Source: GCA-003244245 sp052390115
GTDB taxonomy: Bacteria; Actinomycetota; Actinomycetes; Mycobacteriales; Pseudonocardiaceae
Length of the DNA stretch: 64,000 bases
Assembly: GCA_052390115.1 (NCBI GenBank)
Contig: JBQTHE010000007.1
Span: 55,122-119,121 of the forward strand
Direction of reading: 5' to 3'
Position 1 is the first letter of the stretch. The number at the start of each line of letters is the position of its first letter. The notes under the pieces were generated by a model that saw only the letters and a list, made by a program, of their open reading frames with translations, searched no databases and was not told where the DNA came from. Both the position numbers and the translations under genes were made by a program. Positions 8,502-17,070 of this stretch are shown here, piece after piece.

Positions 8502-9587
8502 TTAAAGCTGTTCGGTTTCTGCGTAGTCCTGGCCGTCGTCGGTACCGTCATCGGTGCCGTAATCGGCGGCGTTGTCGACCCCGTTGTCGCTGACCTCGCC
8601 CCACCCGTCGATCGAGTACTCCGCCGCCGCGGCTGACGGGTCGAACCCGGGTGGGCTGTCCTTGAGCTGCAGGCCGAGGCCGGCCAGCTTGAGCTTCACC
8701 TCGTCGATCGACTTAGCGCCGAAGTTGCGGATGTCCAGCAGGTCGGCCTCGCTGCGGCTGACCAGCTCGCCAACGGTGTGGATGCCCTCCCGCTTGAGGC
8801 AGTTGTAGGACCGGACGGTGAGGTCCAGGTCCTCGATGGGCATCGCGAACGCCGCGATGGTGTCCGCCTCGGCCGGCGAAGGGCCGATCTCGATGCCCTC
8901 GGCGTCCACGTTGAGCTCGCGCGCCAGCCCGAACAGCTCCACCAGGGTGCGCCCGGCCGAGGCCAGCGCGTCCCGGGGAGACAGGGACGGTTTGGTCTCC
9001 ACGTCCAGGATCAGCTTGTCGAAGTCGGTGCGCTGCTCGACCCGGGTGGCCTCAACCTTGTAGGTCACCTTCATCACCGGCGAGTAGATGGAGTCCACCG
9101 GAATCCGGCCGATCTCCGCACCGGACGTCTTGTTCTGCACCGCAGGCACGTAGCCGCGGCCCCGCTCGACGACCAGCTCGATCTCCAGCTTGCCCTTCCC
9201 GTTCAGGGTGGCGATGTGCAGATCAGGGTTGTACACGGTGACGCCGGCGGGTGGGACGATGTCGCCCGCCGTGACATCACCCGGGCCCTGCTTGCGCAGG
9301 TACATCGTCACCGACTCGTCCTCCTCGGAGCTGACCACGAGCTCCTTGAGATTGAGGATGATGTCGGTGACATCCTCTTTGACGCCCGGAACGGTGGTGA
9401 ACTCGTGCAGTACGCCCTCGATGCGGATGCTGGTGACCGCCGCCCCCGGGATGGACGAGAGCAGGGTCCGGCGCAGCGAGTTGCCCAGGGTGTAGCCGAA
9501 GCCCGGCTCCAGCGGCTCGATGATGAACCGGGAACGGGTATCGACAACCGGTTCCTCGCTGAGGTTGGGTCGCTGGGTGATCAACAT
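8502..9587 (-). CDS. rpoA: RNA polymerase alpha subunit
   Basis: The 361-residue product is the alpha subunit, which nucleates core RNA polymerase assembly and contacts activators. The N-terminal dimerisation domain has FIIEPLEPGFGYTLGNSLRR and PGVKEDVTDIILNLK. The C-terminal domain has LDLTVRSYNCLKREGIHTVGEL, DLLDIRNFGAKSIDEV. An acidic tail of about 45 residues follows. The order rpsD-rpoA-rplQ is the standard one. About 50 bp separate it from rpsD. Confidence 0.98.
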   Translation of the reverse strand: MLITQRPNLSEEPVVDTRSRFIIEPLEPGFGYTLGNSLRRTLLSSIPGAAVTSIRIEGVLHEFTTVPGVKEDVTDIILNLKELVVSSEEDESVTMYLRKQGPGDVTAGDIVPPAGVTVYNPDLHIATLNGKGKLEIELVVERGRGYVPAVQNKTSGAEIGRIPVDSIYSPVMKVTYKVEATRVEQRTDFDKLILDVETKPSLSPRDALASAGRTLVELFGLARELNVDAEGIEIGPSPAEADTIAAFAMPIEDLDLTVRSYNCLKREGIHTVGELVSRSEADLLDIRNFGAKSIDEVKLKLAGLGLQLKDSPPGFDPSAAAAEYSIDGWGEVSDNGVDNAADYGTDDGTDDGQDYAETEQL

Positions 9588-9635
9588 AGTGATGTTCCTC
9601 CTCTGGCGCCCGCTATTTGACGCCGTTGGTCGGGA

Positions 9636-10241
9636 TTACTTGGAATAGAGCTCGACGATCAGTTGCTCCTGCAGCGGCACATCGATCTGGGCCCGCTCCG
9701 GCAGCCGGTGCACCAGCACCCGCAGCGTCGAGGGGACGACTTGCAGCCACGCCGGTATGGGCCGGTCTCCGACGGTCTCCCTGGCCACCATGAACGGTAG
9801 CGTCGGCAGCGACTTCGGCTTGACATCGATGATGTCGAACTTGGAGACCCGCAGGCTGGGAACGTCCACCTTCTTACCGTTGACCAGGAAATGCCCGTGG
9901 GTCACCAGCTGGCGCGCCTGGCGCCGGGTGCGGGCCAGGCCCGCCCGATAGACGACGTTGTCCAGCCTGGACTCCAGGATCTGCAGCAGCGTGTCACCGG
10001 TCTTGCCGGGCCGACGGTTGGCCTCCTCGTAGTACCGGTGGAACTGCTTTTCCATAACGCCGTAGGTGAAGCGGGCCTTCTGCTTCTCCTGCATCTGCAG
10101 GAGATACTCGCTCTCCTTGATGCGCGCGCGGCCGTGCTGACCGGGTGGATACGGCCGACGCTCGAAGGCCTGATCGCCGCCGACCAGATCGGTCTTGAGC
10201 CGGCGGGACTTGCGAGTTACGGGTCCGGTGTACCGAGCCAT
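9636..10241 (-). CDS. rpsD: 30S ribosomal protein S4
   Basis: The 201-residue product starts MARYTGPVTRKSRRLKTDLVG and has the S4 RNA-binding domain LESRLDNVVYRAGLARTRRQA followed by LVTHGHFLVNGKKVDVPS. It binds 16S rRNA early in 30S assembly and often represses its own operon. The variant has no Zn-binding Cys cluster near the N-terminus. Confidence 0.98.
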   Translation of the reverse strand: MARYTGPVTRKSRRLKTDLVGGDQAFERRPYPPGQHGRARIKESEYLLQMQEKQKARFTYGVMEKQFHRYYEEANRRPGKTGDTLLQILESRLDNVVYRAGLARTRRQARQLVTHGHFLVNGKKVDVPSLRVSKFDIIDVKPKSLPTLPFMVARETVGDRPIPAWLQVVPSTLRVLVHRLPERAQIDVPLQEQLIVELYSK

Positions 10242-10263
10242 CTCTGCTGTTCCCTCCCGCGCC

Positions 10264-10671
10264 TTAGACCCGGCGCCGCTTCGGCGGCCGGCAGCCGTTG
10301 TGCGGCTGCGGCGTCACGTCCTGGATGGTGCCGACCTCAAGACCGGCGGCCTGCAGCGATCGGATCGCCGTCTCGCGGCCCGAACCTGGACCCTTGACGA
10401 AGACGTCAACCTTCTTCATACCGTGTTCGGCAGCCTTGCGGGCGGCGTTCTCGGCGGCCATCTGCGCGGCGAACGGGGTCGACTTGCGCGAGCCCTTGAA
10501 CCCAACGTGGCCCGCCGACGCCCACGCGATCACCGCGCCAGTGGGGTCGGTGATCGAGACGATCGTGTTGTTGAACGTCGACTTGATGTGCGCATGGCCA
10601 TGCGCGATGTTCTTCTTCTCCTTGCGACGCACCTTCTTGGTGCCCGCACCTGTTCGTGCTCTGGGTGGCAT
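10264..10671 (-). CDS. rpsK: 30S ribosomal protein S11
   Basis: The 135-residue product has the S11 core: HGHAHIKSTFNNTIVSITD, GSRKSTPFAAQMAAE, VKGPGSGRETAIRSLQAAGLEV and the end PHNGCRPPKRRRV. It forms part of the 30S platform. It lies 22 bp before rpsD and 41 bp after rpsM in the minus-strand operon. Confidence 0.98.
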   Translation of the reverse strand: MPPRARTGAGTKKVRRKEKKNIAHGHAHIKSTFNNTIVSITDPTGAVIAWASAGHVGFKGSRKSTPFAAQMAAENAARKAAEHGMKKVDVFVKGPGSGRETAIRSLQAAGLEVGTIQDVTPQPHNGCRPPKRRRV

Positions 10672-10712
10672 GCGGTTGCGCTCCTACAAAGTCTCGGGGT
10701 GGCTGTGGGTCG

Positions 10713-11093
10713 CTACTTCTTGCCGGCCTTCTTCTTACCGGCGACTGTCTTCTTCGGGCCCTTGCGAGTGCGGGCGTTGGTCTTGGTTCGCTGACCACGC
10801 ACCGGCAGCCCGCGGCGCCACCGCAGACCTTCGTAGCAGCCGATCTCGATCTTCCGGCGGATGTCGGCCTGGACCTCACGACGGAGGTCACCCTCGACTT
10901 TGTAGCTGTCCTCGATGTAGTCCCGCAGCCGGACGAGGTCCTCATCGGACAGGTCCTTGGAGCGCAGATCCGGGCTCACTCCGGTCGCGCTGAGGATCTT
11001 GTGCGAGCGGGTACGGCCGATGCCGTAGATGTAGGTCAGCGCGATCTCCATCCGCTTGTCGCGGGGGAGGTCAACGCCACTAAGTCGTGCCAT
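10713..11093 (-). CDS. rpsM: 30S ribosomal protein S13
   Basis: The 126-residue product begins MARLSGVDLPRDKRMEIALT and has YGIGRTRSHKIL and the basic C-terminal tail GLPVRGQRTKTNARTRKGP, which reaches the decoding-site tRNAs. Length and sequence are normal for S13. A 198-bp gap separates it from rpmJ; that gap holds only short GC palindromes such as GAACCGGT/ACCGGTTC near 11157-11174. Confidence 0.98.
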   Translation of the reverse strand: MARLSGVDLPRDKRMEIALTYIYGIGRTRSHKILSATGVSPDLRSKDLSDEDLVRLRDYIEDSYKVEGDLRREVQADIRRKIEIGCYEGLRWRRGLPVRGQRTKTNARTRKGPKKTVAGKKKAGKK

Positions 11094-11291
11094 ACGACGG
11101 TGTCTCCTGTCTCGTCGTCCCCAGGTCTGCTCCCCGTCCGTCCCGCGTTACGACGGTTGAACCGGTGTACCGGTTCGGACTCGCCGTCCGCGGGCCCCGG
11201 CCTGGTGTCCGGGGGTGAAACCGATCCCGTCTGGATCGGCTGGAGCGGGGAGGTCTGCTCGCGCCGTTGGACCGGCGACATCGTGCGCTGC

Positions 11292-11405
11292 TCAGCCCTG
11301 GCGCTGCTTGTGGCGCTGGTTCTCGCAGATCACCATCACCACGCCGTGGCGGCGGATCACCTTGCACTTGTCGCAGATCCTTTTGACGCTCGGCTGCACC
11401 TTCAC
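11292..11405 (-). CDS. rpmJ: 50S ribosomal protein L36
   Basis: A 37-codon frame starts with GTG at 11405 and ends with TGA at 11292. It reads VKVQPSVKRICDKCKVIRRH, then GVVMVICENQRHKQRQG. This is the zinc-binding (C+) form of L36, with CxxC (CDKC) and the downstream Cys and His ligands. It lies 18 bp after infA, in the expected infA-rpmJ-rpsM order. Confidence 0.96.
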   Translation of the reverse strand: MKVQPSVKRICDKCKVIRRHGVVMVICENQRHKQRQG

Positions 11406-11423
11406 GTCATCTCTCCTGGTGCG

Positions 11424-11645
11424 CTACTTGTAGCGGTAGACGATGCGGCCACGGGACAGGTCGTAGGGCGAGAGCTCCACGACCACCCGGTCTTCGGGCA
11501 GGATGCGGATATAGTGCTGGCGCATCTTGCCGCTGATGTGTGCGAGAACGCGGTGGCCGTTCTCCAACTCGACCCGGAACATCGCGTTGGGGAGTGGTTC
11601 GACCACCTTGCCCTCGACCTCGATGGCCCCGTCCTTTTTGCCCAT
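11424..11645 (-). CDS. infA: Translation initiation factor IF-1
   Basis: The 73-residue product starts MGKKDGAIEVEGKVVEPLPN and has the S1/OB-fold signature FRVELENGHRVLAHISGKMR and the RGRIVYRYK end. IF-1 binds the A site during initiation. The ATG at 11645 follows GGAGG closely and matches the family start, so it is chosen over an upstream in-frame ATG. It heads the ribosomal operon visible here; its promoter should lie between 11646 and 11878. Confidence 0.97.
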   Translation of the reverse strand: MGKKDGAIEVEGKVVEPLPNAMFRVELENGHRVLAHISGKMRQHYIRILPEDRVVVELSPYDLSRGRIVYRYK

Positions 11646-11878
11646 GTCCTCCGCGTTCCTGCTCACTTAGCCGTGCCGTCGGGTGGCGGCCTTGCCGCGA
11701 CGCAGGCACCCGCCAGTTTCACGACGTGGGGAGGCATCAGTGAGAAGTGCGACGCACTGCTGAGCAGGAAGACCTGTTCAGATACCTGCAGACACGCTGA
11801 GAACCGGAGCGATACTCGCGCCGACAACACAGTTTACGTCGAGGTCAGCGAGGGCTCCAAACCGGCCCTCGCTCCGAG

Positions 11879-12358
11879 TCACCGTGGAGGTCTGGGGGCT
11901 CGCGCCCGCTCACCTATCCAGCCGGCCAGCAGCACCGCGCCCCACGGGCCCGCGACCCAGATCCACCACGGATAGATCCAGCTCAGGGTGGCCAGCGACA
12001 CGATGACCCAGATCAGCAGGTTGATCACGCTGGCGCCGGCCCAGGCGGCGACCGCGGCCCGCCCACCGCGGCCCTGCCGATGCTGCCCGTGAGATTGTTG
12101 CACCTCCTGGTGGGCCACCGGGGCGGCCGGCCGCTGGGCCTGGGGCAGATCGGCGGTGAGAGCCCCGAGCTCGCCGTAGGTCCGGGCCGCCCAGGCCTGC
12201 TGGACCCGCTCGTCGTACTCGGTGAGGTCAAGTCGACCCTCGGCATGCGCCGAGCGCAGCTCCTCGGCGACCCGCTCCCGATCAGTGTCGGCGGCCCGCA
12301 TCCGATCCTGCGGGGTCTGGTCGCCCACGATCCCCATAGTGCCGATTGTCGCGTCCAT
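11879..12358 (-). CDS. DUF1707 protein with two membrane segments
   Basis: The 159-residue product has an N-terminal DUF1707 module (MRAADTDRERVAEELRSAHA, LDLTEYDERVQQAWAARTYGEL), which resembles a small SHOCT-like domain found at the N-terminus of many actinobacterial membrane proteins. A polar linker and two hydrophobic segments (SVINLLIWVIVSLATLSWIY and WWIWVAGPWGAVLLAGWIG) follow. The ATG at 12358 is chosen because GGAGG precedes it. Function unknown. Confidence 0.85.
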   Translation of the reverse strand: MDATIGTMGIVGDQTPQDRMRAADTDRERVAEELRSAHAEGRLDLTEYDERVQQAWAARTYGELGALTADLPQAQRPAAPVAHQEVQQSHGQHRQGRGGRAAVAAWAGASVINLLIWVIVSLATLSWIYPWWIWVAGPWGAVLLAGWIGERARAPRPPR

Positions 12359-12420
12359 CGGTACCTCCAGCTGACCCCTCCTGCCCAACTATAACACTGT
12401 TACAGGCTCGCCGTGCGCTG

Positions 12421-12492
12421 ATTACCGCGTTCTGTCTCCAGAACGCGGCTACCGGGTCCCGAATTACCGCGTTCTGTCTCCAGAACGCGGCT
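12421..12492. repeat. Paired palindromes, 42-bp spacing (locus A)
   Basis: Two identical units each hold the perfect palindrome CCGCGTTCTG-tctc-CAGAACGCGG, at 12425-12448 and 12467-12490. Starts are exactly 42 bp apart, and the identity extends over ATTA on the left and CT on the right. The pair lies 10 bp beyond the xdhC-type gene stop, upstream of the DUF1707 gene. The placement suggests a 3'-end/terminator element, but the pattern recurs with other arm sequences elsewhere in the window. Confidence 0.85.
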
Positions 12493-12501
12493 CGCGAGCG
12501 G

Positions 12502-13650
12502 CTAGCGGGCGGCCGGCTCGGGTTCGGCGATGGGGTTCGCGCCGTGGATCGGGCCGTCGAGGGCGGCTAGCCGGGTGGCGCTACCCCCCCAACGCAGCGA
12601 GATCAACTCGGCACCGATAGACACCGCAGTCTCCTCTGGGGTGCGGGCGCCCAGGTCCAGCCCGATCGGCGAGGCGATCTTGGTCAAATCCTCGTCAGCG
12701 ACGCCGGCCTCGCGCAGCCGGGCTTCGCGGTCCTTGTGGGTCTTGCGCGATCCCATCGCGCCGAGGTAGGCCAGATCCAGCTTCAGTGCCTCGACGATGA
12801 CCGGGACATCGAACTTCGGGTCATGGGTGAGGACCGTGACCACGGTTCGCTGGTCGATCCGGCCGGCTTCGGCCTCTTCCTTCAAGTAGCGGTGCGGCCA
12901 GTTCACGACGACCTCGTGGGCGTCCGGGAAGCGGCTCTTGGTGGCGAACACCGGCCGCGCGTCGCAGACCGTCACGTGGTAGCCGAGGAACACCCCGAGC
13001 CGGGCCATCGCGGCGGCGAAGTCGATCGCGCCGAATACCAGCATCCGGGGCGACGGCTGCATGGAGTTCACGAACACGTCCATGCCCTCGCCGCGACGTT
13101 CCCCGTCGGGGCCGAAGTGCAGCGTGGCTGTGCGGCCAGCGGCGAGGGACCCGCGGACATCCTCGATCACCGCCTCGTCGGCACCAGAGGATCCGAAGGT
13201 GCCAGCGTGCCGGTCCGGCCAGACCACCATTCGGAGCCCGACCCGCGCAGGGTCGGGGTGCGCGACCACGGTGGCCACCGCGACCGGCTCCTTGTGGGCC
13301 ACCGACGTGGCGATCTGGTCCAGCTCAGGGAAGCTGGCCGGGTCCACCTTCTCGACGAACACGTCGATGATGCCGCCGCAGGTAATCCCGACCTCGAAGG
13401 CAACGTCGTCGGAGACGCCGTAGCGCTGCAGGATCGGTGTGTCGTCGGCGAGCACCTGCTGGCCCAGTTCGAAAACTGCGCCCTCCACACAGCCGCCGGA
13501 GACACTGCCGACCGCTCGCTCGTCTGCCGTCACCAGCATCGCCGCACCAGCCGGACGGGGCGCCGACCGGTACGTGGACACCACCGTTCCCACCGCGGTG
13601 GATTTGCCCTGGCGCCACTCCGCGACCAGTTCGTCGAGCACCTCGCGCAC
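12502..13650 (-). CDS. XdhC/CoxI-family molybdenum hydroxylase maturation protein
   Basis: The 382-residue product has the two XdhC parts: an N-terminal domain with VGTVVSTYRSAPRPAGAAM, VSGGCVEGAV and ITCGGIIDVFVE, and a C-terminal Rossmann-like domain with LVFGAIDFAAAMARLGVFLGY and LAYLGAMGSRKTHKDR. XdhC/CoxI proteins help insert sulfurated Mo cofactor into xanthine/CO dehydrogenase-type enzymes. A MocA-like nucleotidyltransferase lies upstream on the same strand, which fits. No hydroxylase subunit is in the window. Confidence 0.92.
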   Translation of the reverse strand: MREVLDELVAEWRQGKSTAVGTVVSTYRSAPRPAGAAMLVTADERAVGSVSGGCVEGAVFELGQQVLADDTPILQRYGVSDDVAFEVGITCGGIIDVFVEKVDPASFPELDQIATSVAHKEPVAVATVVAHPDPARVGLRMVVWPDRHAGTFGSSGADEAVIEDVRGSLAAGRTATLHFGPDGERRGEGMDVFVNSMQPSPRMLVFGAIDFAAAMARLGVFLGYHVTVCDARPVFATKSRFPDAHEVVVNWPHRYLKEEAEAGRIDQRTVVTVLTHDPKFDVPVIVEALKLDLAYLGAMGSRKTHKDREARLREAGVADEDLTKIASPIGLDLGARTPEETAVSIGAELISLRWGGSATRLAALDGPIHGANPIAEPEPAAR

Positions 13651-13786
13651 CGCGGGCCTCCCTCAAGCCAAGTTTCCAGTGTGTCCAGGCGGTAAACCGC
13701 CAGGTCTTAAAGTCTATTCGACCCGACTGGACTGCGGGTTCACTCACAACGACGCGAGAGCCGTTGGATCTGTTCCCTGCTCGCGT

Positions 13787-14338
13787 TCAGGGGTGGTCCA
13801 CGTCGATCCCGCTGGCCAGGTCGGAGCAGTCCACCACGGTGAGGTCGGACCGTCCGGCCAGCCAGTCCCGGGCGCCCCGGTCGCCGTGGGCCGACGCGAC
13901 GATGCCGGCCCAGTGCTGCCGGCCGAACAACACCGGATGGCCGGGCTGGCTCTCGAACCCGGCCCTGGCCACCACCGCGGGGCCAGCCAGGGCGGCAAGC
14001 CTGCGGACCACGGAGGCATTCACGTCGGGCAGGTCGACCAGGTGCACCAGCGCGGCCTGCACCTGTGGCGGTGCGGTGCGGACCAGCTCGGCCAGACCCG
14101 TGCGGAGGGAGGCGCCCATGCCCTCGGCCCAGTCCGTGGCGACCACCGTGCGGGCGGTATCGGGCACCAGCGGGATGACCTGGTCGGCGGCCGCTCCGAC
14201 CACGACGAGCACCGGGTCGCATCCGCCCTCAGCCAGTGTGGCGACGGCGCGGCGCAGCCAGGCGCCACCGTCGACCAGGGCCTTGGGCATGCCGTAGCGC
14301 CGCCCGGCCCCGGCCGCCAGCAGCAGACCCGCGATCAT
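13787..14338 (-). CDS. MocA/MobA-like molybdenum cofactor nucleotidyltransferase
   Basis: The 183-residue product has the NTP-transferase fold of MobA/MocA: MIAGLLLAAGAGRRYGMPKA (nucleotide-binding loop with the GxGxRxGxPK pattern), VHLVDLPDVNASVVRRL (the metal-binding Asp region) and GHPVLFGRQHW. MocA-type enzymes make molybdopterin cytosine dinucleotide, the cofactor of XdhC-dependent hydroxylases, which fits the neighbouring xdhC-type gene 136 bp away. The ATG at 14338 is preceded by GGAGG. Confidence 0.88.
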   Translation of the reverse strand: MIAGLLLAAGAGRRYGMPKALVDGGAWLRRAVATLAEGGCDPVLVVVGAAADQVIPLVPDTARTVVATDWAEGMGASLRTGLAELVRTAPPQVQAALVHLVDLPDVNASVVRRLAALAGPAVVARAGFESQPGHPVLFGRQHWAGIVASAHGDRGARDWLAGRSDLTVVDCSDLASGIDVDHP

Positions 14339-14566
14339 GACGGCATCCTCCCATGATTGTGCCAGTCCCGCGGACGGCAACAAGAAAAGGCATCTGCAGC
14401 ACGGGACTAGTTGCAAGGCAGGCGCATTAATTTTACGCGACGGAAACACTTGCAGGTAACCCCCGCGCGGCGTGTAGTGTCGCTTGAAGAAGGGCTCCGC
14501 TCCATTCACACATGGTCGCGAAGCCTCGACATTCAGCACGAATACGACTGAGAGCGGAGGGAATCG

Positions 14567-14743
14567 ATGGAGCAGCACACCCATGAGCACACGCACGGGG
14601 ATGTGACGCACACTCACGCGCACATCATGCACGACCACGCGCACGTCGAGCACGAGCATGAACACAGCCACAACGGGCAGTCACACGCGCACTCGCACGT
14701 CCACGAGCGGGATCTTGAAGAGCTTCACGAACACGTGCACTGA
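14567..14743 (+). CDS. Histidine-rich 58-residue peptide, probable metal binder
   Basis: A 58-codon frame starts at ATG 14567, with GGAGGG 5 bp upstream, and ends at TGA 14741-14743. Of 58 residues 21 are His, nearly all in HxH alternation (for example HTHEHTH at 4-10, HEHEHSH at 29-35, HAHSHVH at 40-46, HEHVH at the end); there is no Cys. There is no signal peptide or membrane segment, so it should be cytoplasmic. Such strings bind Ni, Zn, Cu or Co in chaperone/storage proteins and in His-rich loops of cation transporters. It is divergent from the MocA-like gene (228-bp gap) and convergent with a decayed P1B ATPase, whose ArsR sensor is 1.6 kb away. The good ribosome site argues for a real gene; the function is inferred. 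Confidence 0.75.
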   Translation: MEQHTHEHTHGDVTHTHAHIMHDHAHVEHEHEHSHNGQSHAHSHVHERDLEELHEHVH

Positions 14744-14813
14744 ATAGCAACTGGATGCCCATAAGGGGCTAATCGGTCACCCAAGGCGCGCCTTTCCGGG
14801 CGCGCGGCGTCGG

Positions 14814-16299
14814 TCATTGTCCGATGCAGGCACGGCGCCAGGCGGCGGTGCGCAACAGTCGCAGGCCGTTGAGCCCCACGATGATAGTGGATCCTTCGTG
14901 GCCGGCCACGCCCAACGGCAGGGGCAGCTCCCCGAGCGACCTGATCGGCGGCTGGACCAGCGAGATCGGCCATCAGCCGCGCTGGGGCACCGACCAGCAC
15001 CCGGGCACCGGCGATGGTGGCCTGCACACCAACCCCTGGGGTGGAATCGAACTCCCGCGCCTCGACGAGGTCCAGGCCGCGCTCCCGCGCGGCTTCCACG
15101 ACCGCGGCGGCCAGCGGATGTTCGCTGAGGTACTCGGCGGAAGCGGCCAAGCCCAACAGTTCCTCCTCGTTGATCCCGGCGCCGGCCAGGCCGCGGATCT
15201 CGGCCAGCCGGGGGGTCCCCTCGGTCAGGGTGCCGGTCTTATCGAAGGCAACCCTGGTGATCTGGCCGAGCTGCTCCATCACCACCGCAGACTTCACCAG
15301 CACACCGTGCCGGCCGGCATTAGCCATCGCCGACAACAGCGGCGGCATCGTGGCCAGCACGACCGCGCACGGCGAGGCGACGATCATGAAGGTCATCGCC
15401 CGCAACAGGGTGGGCTGCAGGTCCGCGCCGAAGCCGAGCGGTATCACGAACAGCGCCACCGTCGCGGCGACCATCCCAATCGAGTAGCGCTGCTCGATCT
15501 TCTCGATGAACAGCTGCGTGGTGGCTTTGGTCTCCGACGCCTGCTGCACCATGGCCACGATCCGGGCGACCACCGTGTCGTCGGCGGCTCTGGTGACCTG
15601 CACACGCAGCGCGCCGCTGCCATTACCGGTGCCGGCGAAGACCTCATCACCCGCGGCCTTGGCCACCGGCAGGGCTTCGCCGGTGATGGTGGCCTGGTCG
15701 ACGTCACTGGCGCCGTCGACGATCTCACCGTCCGCGCCGATCCGCTCACCCGGGCGCACCAGGATCACATCCCCGATGACCAGGGATGCGGCCGAGACAA
15801 TCTCCTCACCGGTATCGGTGAGCCGGGTCGCGCAGTCCGGAGCCAGGTCCAGCATCCCGCGTACCGACTCCGCGGTGCGATGGGTGGCAATCGCCTCCAG
15901 CGCGCCGGAGGTGGCGAAGATCACGATCAGCAGGCCGCCCTCCACCACCTGCCCGATGGCCGCCGCGCCGAGGGCGGCCACCACCATCAGCAGGTCCACA
16001 TCAAGGGTCTTGTCCCGCAATGCCCGCAGCCCGGACCACCCCGGTGCCCACCCACCAGTGACGTAGCAGGCTGCAAAGAACGTCCAGCAAAGCCAGCCCG
16101 GTCCAACAGCGAGGTGCGCGAGCAGCCCGAAACCGAACAACACCGTGGCCGCCGCCGCCCACCGGACCTCCGGCAACGACCACGCTCCGGCACGCGGGCG
16201 CCCGGTTGCGGCCGCACGCTCGGCCGCTCTGGTCTCCGCCACGGCCACAGCCACCGGGAACTCCTTGCACCAGATGCAGGCTGGATCACGACACCGCAC
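14814..16299 (-). pseudogene. P1B-type heavy-metal ATPase with internal deletion
   Basis: The minus-strand frame starts near GTG 16299 with a Cys-containing leader (CRDPACIWCKEF) in place of a standard HMA domain. It then has the P1B landmarks: ATITGEALP (actuator), ASPCAVV (membrane metal site) and AFDKTGTLTEGTPR (phosphorylated Asp), then the nucleotide-binding start with SEHPLAAAVVEAA. After LVGAPARLMADLA the frame goes wrong. In the next frame, ELPLPLGVAGHEGST and IIVGLNGLRLL, the normal P1B C-terminus, appear and end at TGA 14814-14816. About 200 residues, including the GDGxND hinge and the last membrane pair, are missing at about 14955-14965. The transporter cannot be functional as read. 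Confidence 0.85.
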
Positions 16300-16316
16300 C
16301 CACCGTACATGAATTA

Positions 16317-16332
16317 CTGAAGACCTATTCAG
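16317..16332. promoter_or_regulatory. Candidate ArsR operator between ATPase and sensor genes
   Basis: The dyad CTGAA-N6-TTCAG lies in the 78-bp gap between the divergent ATPase remnant and the arsR-type gene. ArsR/SmtB proteins bind imperfect inverted repeats with such TGAA/TTCA half-sites in their own promoter. Assignment is by position and symmetry only. Confidence 0.5.
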
Positions 16333-16377
16333 ATATTCTGCGAAGTGAAGCTCATCGGTCCTGGTTAAAGTGGGCAC

Positions 16378-16743
16378 ATGGGTCATGGAGTGCAGGGCCG
16401 TGACGCTCCGCCGGCGGTGCTGGACGCGGAGACCGCGGCCAGCGTGGCCACCACCCTGCAAGCGCTGGCGACCCCCAGCAGGCTGCTGATCCTGTCCCGG
16501 CTACGTCAGGGTCCCTGCCCGGTCCATGAGCTCGCCGACGCCATCGGCATGGAACCCTCTGCCGTGTCACACCAACTGCGGCTGCTGCGCACCCTCGGAC
16601 TGGTCACCGGCACCCGGGCAGGCCAGCGCATCGTCTACCAACTCCACGACAACCACGTCGCCATGCTGCTCGACGAGGCCGTCTACCACAGCGAGCACCT
16701 CCGCCTCGGAGTCCGCGACGCCGACACCGCCACCACGGCCTAG
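16378..16743 (+). CDS. ArsR/SmtB-family metal-sensing repressor, Zn/Co/Ni alpha-5 type
   Basis: The 121-residue product is a winged-helix ArsR repressor: LATPSRLLILSRLRQGPCPVH, then the recognition helix MEPSAVSHQLRLLRTLGLV. The C-terminal helix holds D91-x-H93 and H104-x2-H107, exactly the spacing of the alpha-5 metal site of CzrA/SmtB (D, H+2, H+11, H+3). It lacks an alpha-3 CxC site, so Zn, Co or Ni rather than As/Cd is expected. It should derepress the divergent ATPase on metal binding; with that ATPase decayed, its remaining targets (itself, perhaps the His-rich peptide) are open. Confidence 0.92.
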   Translation: MGHGVQGRDAPPAVLDAETAASVATTLQALATPSRLLILSRLRQGPCPVHELADAIGMEPSAVSHQLRLLRTLGLVTGTRAGQRIVYQLHDNHVAMLLDEAVYHSEHLRLGVRDADTATTA

Positions 16744-16934
16744 CCCGAGGCACCCGGCACGCTCAGGCGGCAATGCCGTGGAGTATCCCCGGCAAGGTCA
16801 CAGAGCCGCAGTCACCAAGGTGCGCGACGAGCTGTACGACACGCTGTCCTCAGCCGACGAGGTGGGCAAGCGCGCGGCACGCTTCGGGCTCTCCCGGCTC
16901 GACCCCGCCTTTCTGGACAAGCTGCTGACCCTTG

Positions 16935-17064
16935 GGCATCGTGCCCGAGCATGTCCTGGCCGGGCAGGACCTCAACACCACACCGTTCAACTCAACCTCG
17001 GCCCGGTCGGGACCGGCCCCTTCGTGTTCGACGAGCTGCGCTCCGGTGAGAGGATGACGCTGCT
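16935..17064 (+). pseudogene. Fragment of peptide/nickel-type ABC substrate-binding protein
   Basis: In one frame IVPEHVLAGQDLNTTPFN (from about 16937) and, after a one-base shift near 16990, PVGTGPFVFDELRSGERMTL match the conserved SBP_bac_5 block (IxPxHVLxGxDxNTxPFNxxPVGTGPFxFxEW). Only about 43 codons are left, so this is a relic. The preceding 16800-16930 holds a short open stretch (VRDELYDTLSSADEVGKRAA) of a different, unrecognised origin. Confidence 0.7.
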
Positions 17065-17070
17065 CGCGGC

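Noticed and set aside
11094..11291. A small gene between rpsM and rpmJ
   Set aside because: Only short GC palindromes and frames without start signals are present.
12421..12492. Palindrome pair read as a LexA or XRE operator of the DUF1707 gene
   Set aside because: The same geometry recurs after three other unrelated genes, always near stop codons, so a gene-specific operator is unlikely.
14824..16320. A 498-codon open frame on the plus strand opposite the P1B ATPase
   Set aside because: It is rich in His, Gln, Arg and Gly without any domain, and lies antisense to clear ATPase motifs; high-GC codon structure opens such frames by chance.
16800..16930. Open stretch before the nickel/peptide-binding relic taken as its N-terminal part
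   Set aside because: The residues do not fit the SBP_bac_5 fold upstream of the HVL block; origin unknown.
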